Positions 56,834 to 64,000 of a stretch of DNA of 64,000 bases are shown here, one piece after another; position 1 is the stretch's first letter; each line of letters begins with the position of its first letter. The DNA is taken from positions 222,121-286,120 of the forward strand of contig NZ_RXLQ01000001.1 of NCBI RefSeq assembly GCF_003953935.1, written 5' to 3'. Made by a program: the position numbers and the translations under genes. Below the pieces are notes generated by a model. The model searched no databases. It was not told the origin of the DNA and saw only the letters and a list, made by a program, of their open reading frames with translations. This DNA comes from Massilia atriviolacea. GTDB lineage: Bacteria; Pseudomonadota; Gammaproteobacteria; Burkholderiales; Burkholderiaceae_D.

Positions 56834-57036
56834 GAGTACCTTCCGGAGAGAGCCGATAAGCAGACAAGTCCAAGCTGACTCGGATCAAGTTACTCCCCGT
56901 CATTACTATTGTTATTGTCTCCGATCAACTCTGTTTCACTTGAGAACTTCTCTGTCGTAAAGGCATCATTTTTCGTGATTTGGGATGGGGCTACGCGACC
57001 TTGCTATAATGGAGGGTTGACGATCAGGATAATCAC

Positions 57037-57672
57037 GTGACTTACAGCATCAAAGAGATTTTCTATACCCTGCAGGGAGAAGGCGCGCATGCGGGGCGGC
57101 CCGCGGTGTTTTGCCGTTTTTCCGGCTGCAACCTGTGGACCGGGCGCGAAAGCGACCGCGCCAACGCCGTCTGCACCTTCTGCGATACCGATTTCGTCGG
57201 CACCGATGGCGAACGCGGCGGCAAGTTTGCCACTGCCGAGGCCCTGGCGTCGTCGATCGACAGCCTGTGGCCCGCATCCTACCCGCAGAGCAAGTACGTG
57301 GTCTTCACCGGCGGCGAGCCGCTCTTGCAGCTCGACGCGCCCCTGATCGACGCCATGCACGCGGCCGGCTTCGAGATTGCCATCGAAACCAACGGCACCT
57401 TGCCGGTGCCGCCCGGGGTCGACTGGATCTGCGTCAGCCCGAAGATGGGCTCGAAGCTGGTCGTGGCCAAGGGCAATGAGCTGAAAGTGGTGATTCCCCA
57501 GACCAACCAGGATCTGGCCGCCTACGAAAGCCTCGATTTCGAGAACTTTTTCGTGCAGCCGATGGACGGCCCGCTGGGCGAACACAATACCCGTCTCGCC
57601 ATCGAGACCTGCAAGCGCCATCCCAAGTGGAAGTTGAGCTTGCAAACCCATAAACTGTTACAGATACCATAA
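57037..57672 (+). CDS. queE: 7-carboxy-7-deazaguanine synthase
   Basis: A 211-residue radical-SAM enzyme that converts carboxy-tetrahydropterin to 7-carboxy-7-deazaguanine in queuosine synthesis. The family's long-spaced cluster motif is present as Cys31, Cys46, Cys49 (CX14CX2C form, CTFCDTD), with GEGAHAGRPAVF, FTGGEPLLQ and IETNGT typical of QueE. The GTG start at 57037 follows an AGGAT site and begins MTYSIKEIFYTLQGEG. It heads a + strand run; queD follows 8 nt later. Confidence 0.95.
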   Translation: MTYSIKEIFYTLQGEGAHAGRPAVFCRFSGCNLWTGRESDRANAVCTFCDTDFVGTDGERGGKFATAEALASSIDSLWPASYPQSKYVVFTGGEPLLQLDAPLIDAMHAAGFEIAIETNGTLPVPPGVDWICVSPKMGSKLVVAKGNELKVVIPQTNQDLAAYESLDFENFFVQPMDGPLGEHNTRLAIETCKRHPKWKLSLQTHKLLQIP

Positions 57673-57680
57673 AGCACTTC

Positions 57681-58617
<937 letters not shown>

Positions 58618-58790
58618 GCAATCGATGGAAGCGTGGCGGCAGCGCGTGCCGGCACGCAAGGTATGTCAGCCGCCGCGCAAAAATGGTATGCTCGATCGCA
58701 TCCGGTCCTGCGCTCCAGCGCCAGCGCAGGCGGTGCGCACCGGCCGCGGCTGAACCCGCGACTTAACCCATCACCAGCAAGCCAGCCAGC

Positions 58791-59717
58791 ATGCCTATTC
58801 TGACCGCCAACGGGATCCGGATCGCCTACGAAACAGCAGGCGACCCCAAGGACGCGCCGCTGCTGCTGATCATGGGCCTGGGCATGCAACTGACGGCCTG
58901 GCCGGACGATTTCGTCGACGGCCTGGTCGACCTCGGGTTCTACGTCATCCGCTTCGACAACCGCGACAGCGGCCTGTCCACCAAATTCGACCATGCCGGC
59001 ACGCCCAGCCTGCCGCTGGCCTGGCTCAGGCGCCTGCTGCGCTGGCCGCAGCGCGGCGCCTACACCCTGTCCGACATGGCGGACGATGCGCTCGGCGTCC
59101 TCAACGCCCTCGGCATCGCGCGGGCGCACGTGGTGGGCGCGTCGATGGGCGGCATGATTGCGCAGATCCTGGCCGCCCTGCATCCGGAGCGCGTCATCAG
59201 CCTGACCTCCATCATGTCCGACAGCGGGCGCCGCGGCCTGCCCGGACCGAGCAAGGAAGCGCGCGCACTGCTGATGCGCCCGGCCCGCAACACGCGCGAC
59301 CTCGACAGCCTGGTCGAGCACATGGTGCACACCATGCGCGTGATCGGCAGCCCGGCCTATCCGACTCCCGAACGCCTGCTGCGCGAGCGCATCCTGCGTT
59401 CGGTCAAGCGCAACCTGTGCCCGGCCGGGCTGGCGCGCCAGCTGGTCGCCATCGTCGCCACGGGCGACCGCAGCGAACTGCTCAAGTCGATCCGCGTGCG
59501 CACGATGGTGATCCACGGCGCGGCCGATCCGCTGGTACCGCTGGCCGCCGGCGAAGACACGGCGCGCCTGGTGCCCGGCGCGCGCCTGCACGTCATCGAG
59601 GGCATGGGCCACGACCTGCCGCCGCAACTGATCGAGCGCCTGCTCGCCTTGATCGATGAGCACGCGCACGGTAAGATAAGCCCCGACTCCACAGCGCGGC
59701 TTTTCGAAAAACAGTGA
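58791..59717 (+). CDS. Alpha/beta hydrolase
   Basis: A 308-residue alpha/beta-hydrolase. LLIMGLGMQ, the RFDNRDSGLS strand, nucleophile elbow GASMGGMIA, acid in HGAADPLVP and His in GMGHDLPP give a complete catalytic triad. The RDSGLST pattern and length recall haloalkane dehalogenase/epoxide-type or pimeloyl-like esterases; substrate unknown. Its stop overlaps the next start (GTGA), so it is coupled to the LD-carboxypeptidase gene. The 173 nt after tadA hold no other gene. Confidence 0.88.
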   Translation: MPILTANGIRIAYETAGDPKDAPLLLIMGLGMQLTAWPDDFVDGLVDLGFYVIRFDNRDSGLSTKFDHAGTPSLPLAWLRRLLRWPQRGAYTLSDMADDALGVLNALGIARAHVVGASMGGMIAQILAALHPERVISLTSIMSDSGRRGLPGPSKEARALLMRPARNTRDLDSLVEHMVHTMRVIGSPAYPTPERLLRERILRSVKRNLCPAGLARQLVAIVATGDRSELLKSIRVRTMVIHGAADPLVPLAAGEDTARLVPGARLHVIEGMGHDLPPQLIERLLALIDEHAHGKISPDSTARLFEKQ

Positions 59718-60637
59718 CCACACACCCTAACGGCATCGGCATCGCCATCGTTGCTCCGAGCGGCTTTGGCAGCGACAACGCCGCCATCGAACGCGGCATC
59801 GCCTCCCTCGTTGCGCAGGGCCACACGGTCCATAACTACTTTGAGGCCGACAAGGTATTCCAGCGCTTCGGCGGCACCGACGACGCCCGCCTCGCGCAGC
59901 TCGACGCCGCCGCCTGCGATCCGCAGGTGCAGGTGGTCATGGCCCTGCGCGGCCAGTATGGCCTCACGCGCCTGCTGCCGCGCATCGATTTCGCGCGCAT
60001 GGCGGCCAGCGGCAAGATCTTTGTCGGCTACAGCGACTTCACCGCGTTTCATATGGGCCTGATGGCAAAGACCGGCGCGCAAAGCTACGCCGGCCCGATG
60101 TTCTACAGCGACTTCGGGACCGCAGAGCCGGTGGCGTTCACGCAGGACGACTTCTGGCACTGCCTGCGCGGTCCGCGCCACGTGATCCGCGCCTGCGCGG
60201 ACGGCAATCCGGCGCTGGCGACGGAAGGCACGATCTGGGGCGGCAACCTGGCCATGCTCATCTCGCTGGTCGGCACCGACTACTTCGCGCGCATCGACGA
60301 CGGCATCGTCTTCGTCGAAGACATCAACGAGCATCCTTACCGCGTCGAGCGCATGCTGCTGCAGTTGCTGCAGTCCGGCGTGCTGGCGCGCCAGAAGGCG
60401 CTGGTCCTGGGCGATTTTTCGGGCTATCGCCTCACGCCCGCCGATAACGGCTACGATTTTGCCGCCATGCTGGCCTACCTGCGCGCCACCTTGCCCATTC
60501 CGGTGCTCACCGGCCTGCAGTTCGGGCATATGGCGCAGCGCGTGACGATTCCCTTCGGCGCGCACGCGCAGCTGGTCTCCGACGACGCCGGCTTCACGCT
60601 GACCATGAGCGGCTATCCCACCATCGCGCATGCCTGA
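59714..60637 (+). CDS. ldcA: LD-carboxypeptidase (S66 family)
   Basis: A 307-residue S66 peptidase that trims the terminal D-Ala from muropeptide tetrapeptides in the cytosol. The nucleophile Ser is in VGYSDFTAF; RGQYGLTRLLPRID, WGGNLAML, FVEDINEHPYRVERM and the catalytic-His region FGHM are present. The GTG start overlaps the hydrolase stop. The next ATG lies 8 nt inside the 3' end, so the chain of overlaps continues. In this context it belongs to murein recycling. Confidence 0.9.
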   Translation: MTTHPNGIGIAIVAPSGFGSDNAAIERGIASLVAQGHTVHNYFEADKVFQRFGGTDDARLAQLDAAACDPQVQVVMALRGQYGLTRLLPRIDFARMAASGKIFVGYSDFTAFHMGLMAKTGAQSYAGPMFYSDFGTAEPVAFTQDDFWHCLRGPRHVIRACADGNPALATEGTIWGGNLAMLISLVGTDYFARIDDGIVFVEDINEHPYRVERMLLQLLQSGVLARQKALVLGDFSGYRLTPADNGYDFAAMLAYLRATLPIPVLTGLQFGHMAQRVTIPFGAHAQLVSDDAGFTLTMSGYPTIAHA

Positions 60638-61907
60638 GGCCCTGGCGGCGCACGACTACTACCGCGCCACGTCGCCTGGCGACACCTACGCGCCGCTGGC
60701 CGGGCCGGCCGACGCGGCGGTGTGCATCGTCGGCGCCGGTTTCGCCGGGCTGGCGACGGCCATCGGGCTGATGGAGCGCGGCGTGCGCGATATCGTGCTG
60801 CTCGACGCCGCACGGGTCGGCCATGGCGCTTCGGGGCGTAACGGCGGTTTTGTCTTCGGCGGCTTTTCGCTCGGCGAGCGGCGCATCGCCGCCAGCATCG
60901 GCGTGGACGCCGCGCGCGTGCTGTACCGGATGACGCTCGACGCCGTCGAGCGCATCCGCCGCCGCATCGCCGACTACGGCATCGACTGCGACGCGCGCCA
61001 TGAAGGCGTGTACCTGGCCAACTGGTTCGACGACGCCCGCCTGCTCGACGCGCATCAACGCTTCATGAGCGATTGCATGGGCGTCGAGTGGGAGCGCGTG
61101 TCGCGTGCGCAGCTGGCCGAAAAACTCGATTCGGCGCGCTATTTCGGCGGCCTGTTCGAGCCGGCCGCGTTTCATTTTCATCCCCTTAAATACGCGCAGG
61201 GCCTGGCCCGCGTGCTGGCGCACAAGGGCGTGCGCGTGCATGAACACAGCAGGGCTACCACCATCGTCGCCGAAGGCGAGGGCTGGCGCGTGACGACGCC
61301 AGGCGGCAGCGTGCGGGCGCGCGAGGTGGTCGTGTGCTGCGGCGGCTACATCGACAAACTGCTTCCGCGCCTGTCGCGCGCGGCCCTGCCGATCGCCACC
61401 TACGTCATGGTGACCGAGCCGCTCGGCGAGCGCCTGCACACGGCCATGCGCACCGGCGCGGCGGTCTACGACACCCGTTTCGCCTTCGACTATTACCGCC
61501 CGCTGGCCGATACGCGCCTGCTGTGGGGCGGACGCATCGCCGTGCGCGAACGCGGCGGCCTTGAGGTGGCGCGCCTGCTGCACCGGGATATGCTCAAGGT
61601 CTATCCGCAACTGGCGGGCGTGCGCGTGGCGCATGCGTGGAGCGGCATGATGAGCTACGCGCGCCATCAGATGCCGCAGCTCGGGCGCCTGCCGGATGGC
61701 CTGTGGTACGGCATGGGCTTCGGCGGCCATGGCGTGGCGCCGACCACCCTGGCCGGCGAGGCCATCGCCGCCGCCATCGCCGGCGACGGCGCCGCGCTGG
61801 CGCGCTTCGCCCCCTGGGGCCTGCCGTTCGCCGGCGGTCCGGCGGGCCTGGCCGCCGCGCAGATGACCTACTGGTACTACCAACTGCGCGACTGGATGCG
61901 CCAATGA
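60630..61907 (+). CDS. FAD-dependent oxidoreductase (DAO/PuuB-like)
   Basis: A 425-residue D-amino-acid-oxidase-fold flavoprotein. The FAD-binding motif VCIVGAGFAGLATAIGL is near residue 31, with GHGASGRNGGFVFGG characteristic of gamma-glutamylputrescine-oxidase and glycine-oxidase types, and GMGFGGHGVAPTTLAGE at the C-terminus. It should oxidise an amine or amino acid and release H2O2 or feed another acceptor. Substrate unknown. The start overlaps ldcA by 8 nt and its stop overlaps the DUF418 gene start (ATGA). Confidence 0.9.
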   Translation: MPEALAAHDYYRATSPGDTYAPLAGPADAAVCIVGAGFAGLATAIGLMERGVRDIVLLDAARVGHGASGRNGGFVFGGFSLGERRIAASIGVDAARVLYRMTLDAVERIRRRIADYGIDCDARHEGVYLANWFDDARLLDAHQRFMSDCMGVEWERVSRAQLAEKLDSARYFGGLFEPAAFHFHPLKYAQGLARVLAHKGVRVHEHSRATTIVAEGEGWRVTTPGGSVRAREVVVCCGGYIDKLLPRLSRAALPIATYVMVTEPLGERLHTAMRTGAAVYDTRFAFDYYRPLADTRLLWGGRIAVRERGGLEVARLLHRDMLKVYPQLAGVRVAHAWSGMMSYARHQMPQLGRLPDGLWYGMGFGGHGVAPTTLAGEAIAAAIAGDGAALARFAPWGLPFAGGPAGLAAAQMTYWYYQLRDWMRQ

Positions 61908-63085
61908 AGGCCGCGCGCTCGGTGCGCATCGATACGCTGCGCGGGATCGCCGTCTTCGGCATCATGCTGGTCAATGTCTGGGGCTTCGCGATCGGGAATA
62001 ACTTTTCGCGCTACGGCATCATCGGCGAGCATGCGCCGCTGCTCGACCAGGTGGTGGTATTCGTAGTGGCCGCGTTCGCGGAGCAGAAGTTCTATCCGGT
62101 CTTCGCATTCCTGTTCGGCGCCGGTTTCGCGCTGCAGACGGGCGGACGGCATTTTCCGGGCCCGCAGCTCGAGCGCATCAAGACCACCTACCGCCGGCGC
62201 ATCGCCTGGCTTCTGGGCTGCGGCGTGCTGCATGGCTCCCTGCTGTGGTTCGGCGACATTCTGACCGTGTACGCGATGTGCGGCTTCTGGCTGATGACGC
62301 AGGCGGGGCGCAGGCTGGCCGACATCGTCGCCTCGCTCGGCCGCTTGGTCGCGCTCAATATCGCGGTGCTGTGCTTCATGGCTTACCTCACGCAGCAGTT
62401 GATGACGATGCCGCCAGCGGCCGTGAGCTGGGGCGTGGACGAGATTGCGCGCACGCAGGCTGTCTACAGCCAGGGGACGCTGGCCGAGATCGCGCGCGAG
62501 CGGCTGGATGACTTCTGGGGCAACCTTCTCAACTCGCTGTTCTTCCTGCCGAAGGTCGCGCTGCTGTTCCTGCTGGGGGTGGTCAGCGTGCGCCTGGGCT
62601 GGCTCACGCGGCCCGGCCGCCATCGCGCATTCTGGGGCAGGGTGCTGCTGGCCGCACTGTGGGTGGGCGTACCGGTCAACCTGTGGTGGGGCTGGGCCGC
62701 GCTGCGCGATGCGGTCGATCCCCATGCCGGCGGGGCGCTGGCGGCCTTTGTCTCGTTCCTGGTCGAAGTCGCCGGACCGCTGATGGCGGCCGGCTACGTG
62801 GCCCTGGCGATGCGCGCGCCGGAGCGCGCGGTGGCATCCCTGGCGCACTGGCTTGCGCCGGTGGGGCGGATGGCGCTGACCAATTACCTGGCGCAGTCGG
62901 TGCTGCTCGGCTTCCTGATCCAGGGGACGGGCCTGGGCCTGGGCGCGCGGCTGTCGCATGCCGGACTGCTTTGCCTGTGCGTGCTGCTGATGGCGGCGCA
63001 GGCGCTGTGGAGCCGCTGGTGGATGCAGCGCCACGCCCAGGGGCCGATGGAAGCGCTGTGGCGCCGCTTTGCTGCGGGGGCTTAG
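61904..63085 (+). CDS. DUF418 (YeiB-like) membrane protein
   Basis: A 393-residue inner-membrane protein with about ten helices. RIDTLRGIAVFGIMLVNVWGF at the N-terminus, FAFLFGAGFALQ, RRIAWLLGCGVLHGSLLWFGDILTVYA and the final MALTNYLAQSVLLGFL match DUF418, related to acyltransferase-type membrane proteins; function unknown. ATG 61904 overlaps the preceding stop; the longer frame from 61637 is a shadow of the oxidase. It closes the seven-gene run from queE. Confidence 0.9.
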   Translation: MKAARSVRIDTLRGIAVFGIMLVNVWGFAIGNNFSRYGIIGEHAPLLDQVVVFVVAAFAEQKFYPVFAFLFGAGFALQTGGRHFPGPQLERIKTTYRRRIAWLLGCGVLHGSLLWFGDILTVYAMCGFWLMTQAGRRLADIVASLGRLVALNIAVLCFMAYLTQQLMTMPPAAVSWGVDEIARTQAVYSQGTLAEIARERLDDFWGNLLNSLFFLPKVALLFLLGVVSVRLGWLTRPGRHRAFWGRVLLAALWVGVPVNLWWGWAALRDAVDPHAGGALAAFVSFLVEVAGPLMAAGYVALAMRAPERAVASLAHWLAPVGRMALTNYLAQSVLLGFLIQGTGLGLGARLSHAGLLCLCVLLMAAQALWSRWWMQRHAQGPMEALWRRFAAGA

Positions 63086-63092
63086 CAGCGGC

Positions 63093-63470
63093 TCAGACGA
63101 CGCTCATGTGACCGGCCAGGATCTGCCACTGTCCGTCTGACGCCCGGCGCCACGTGCGGGTGCACCGCAGATCGAGGTTGAATGGCGCCTCGCCGAAGCT
63201 GCCGACCAGGCGCATGCGGGCCGAGATGACGCCGACCTGGCCGTCCGCCGTGACGAGGCGTTCGGCCGCCTCGATCGCGCGAAACTTCAGCAAGCCCGAA
63301 CGGTGCATGTCGAGGTCTTGCTGCTTGCCGATCACCTGGCCCATATGGGTGGTAAATTGCAAGTCGGGCGCGATCAGGCGGTCGAGCGCGTCGATGTCCG
63401 TGCCCAGCATGGCGTCCCGCAACTGTTCTTCCAGCCCGATGATGTGCTCTTGTGCCTGCGTATTGTCCAT
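63093..63470 (-). CDS. SnoaL/DUF4440-like protein
   Basis: A 125-residue protein of the NTF2-like fold. HIIGLEEQLRDAMLGTDIDALDRLIAPDLQFTTHMGQVIG, then the FRAIEAAERLV strand and RTWRRASDGQWQILAGHMS, is the typical DUF4440/SnoaL pattern. These small alpha+beta cones bind diverse ligands or act as isomerases. It is convergent with the DUF418 gene (7 nt between stops). Upstream lies the truncated beta-barrel gene, on the same strand after 26 nt. Confidence 0.85.
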   Translation of the reverse strand: MDNTQAQEHIIGLEEQLRDAMLGTDIDALDRLIAPDLQFTTHMGQVIGKQQDLDMHRSGLLKFRAIEAAERLVTADGQVGVISARMRLVGSFGEAPFNLDLRCTRTWRRASDGQWQILAGHMSVV

Positions 63471-63495
63471 TGCGCGTCCTTGTGGATTGAATTCA

Positions 63496-64000
63496 TCAGA
63501 ACTGATAGCGAAATCCGGTCGAGACGACCGTCACCCTGGTTTTTGTCAGGCGCATCGCTTCGGCGTTGATCGACCAGTGCGGATTGAAATTGAAACGCAG
63601 GCCGCCGCCAATACTCGGATCGTTCTCGTTATAATCGTCCTTGCCCGACCAGTACGAGTGCATTTTAGTGCGCCCGATGCCGGCGCGGCCGGTCAGGCTG
63701 AATCGCCCGTCCAGCGCAATCGTGCCCGTGACCGCGATGCCGTAGTGCTGCTCCGGGTAGGCCGGCTCGTTGCGGCTGAAGCCATAGCCGAATTCGATGA
63801 AACTGAGCGAATGGCTGAACAGCTCGACGCCGATGTGTTTGTCGATCTGGTAGCCGGTACGAAGTCCGATCGACAGTTCATCGCGTTCGATCCGGTCGTT
63901 CGATGAAGATGCCTGGCCGACCTGGATACCGGCGTAGACGCCGGGACCGTTTTGTACCGCCAGTACCGGTGTGGAAACAACGGTGACGAGTGCGAGCAGC
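63496..64000 (-). CDS. Outer-membrane beta-barrel protein, 5' partial
   Basis: The frame is open to the right window edge, so the start is missing; 167 residues are visible. It begins inside a signal peptide (LLALVTVVSTPVLA), followed by VQNGPGVYAGIQVGQAS and amphipathic strands (YGFSRNEPAYPEQHYGIAVTG, FSLTGRAGIGRTKM) and ends in RYQF with a terminal Phe, the signal for assembly by BAM. The pattern fits an OmpA-transmembrane or porin-family small barrel. A run of strands with GxGxR motifs (AGIGR) is typical of opacity-type barrels. Confidence 0.8.
   Translation of the reverse strand, partial: LLALVTVVSTPVLAVQNGPGVYAGIQVGQASSSNDRIERDELSIGLRTGYQIDKHIGVELFSHSLSFIEFGYGFSRNEPAYPEQHYGIAVTGTIALDGRFSLTGRAGIGRTKMHSYWSGKDDYNENDPSIGGGLRFNFNPHWSINAEAMRLTKTRVTVVSTGFRYQF

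Noticed and set aside
56834-57036. preQ1 riboswitch before queE
   Set aside because: No convincing preQ1 aptamer (small stem-loop with A-rich tail over the ribosome site) could be read in the leader.

Overview
The window looks like a chromosomal segment from a GC-rich betaproteobacterium of the Oxalobacteraceae type (Massilia/Duganella/Telluria relatives). This is inferred from the uniformly high GC, the beta-proteobacterial style of the housekeeping genes (queE-queD-tadA, acpH, DUF481, topoisomerase IB, an EF-G paralogue), the dense load of PAS/GGDEF/hybrid-kinase genes and the dispersed GTGTCC...GGACAC repeats. No prophage, plasmid, insertion sequence or CRISPR array is visible.

Layout. 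(1) 1-7.6 kb: a tightly spaced + strand operon. It encodes a large PKD/jelly-roll protein cut by the window edge, whose tail looks like a peptidase-inhibitor I9 prodomain with its own start; an S8 subtilase; an SCP2-like lipid-binding protein; an active-looking polyprenyl diphosphate synthase; and a geranylgeranyl-reductase-type flavoenzyme fused to a second prenyl-synthase-like domain that has lost both Asp-rich motifs. This is the best candidate for an undescribed system. (2) 7.7-14.6 kb: two unknown proteins, an odd tRNA-Arg(CCG), an EF-G paralogue with a clear terminator, and a Sel1-repeat lipoprotein. (3) 14.57-15.5 kb: a 75-bp-period array of a 36-nt palindromic module in both orientations, then a MerC-domain gene whose promoter carries two matched palindromic operators. 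(4) 16-21.4 kb: a small zinc-ribbon protein, a DUF2809 protein, an AT-richer GHKL ATPase that looks transferred, topoisomerase IB, and a hydrolase preceded by a 7-bp microsatellite. (5) 21.6-45 kb: a signalling region with two c-di-GMP proteins and four hybrid histidine kinases, interspersed with small enzymes (AcpH, GFA, MFS, NUDIX) and hypotheticals. (6) 45-56.9 kb: a trio of small genes (two membrane proteins), LysE and NIPSNAP genes divergent from a WYL regulator with a palindromic operator between, a secreted nuclease, two DUF2382 stress proteins, an M16 peptidase, a 53-bp tandem array, a diguanylate cyclase and a NarX-type kinase. (7) 57-64 kb: queE-queD-tadA followed by hydrolase, LD-carboxypeptidase, FAD oxidase and DUF418 genes with overlapping starts, then a SnoaL-like protein and a truncated outer-membrane barrel.

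How the genes work together. The first operon suggests making or binding a polyprenyl lipid, reducing it, and a protease/prodomain pair with a large surface-type protein. The central region would integrate signals through phosphorelay and c-di-GMP. The last operon begins with enzymes that modify wobble base 34 of tRNAs. Functions come from motif reading only; no database search was run.
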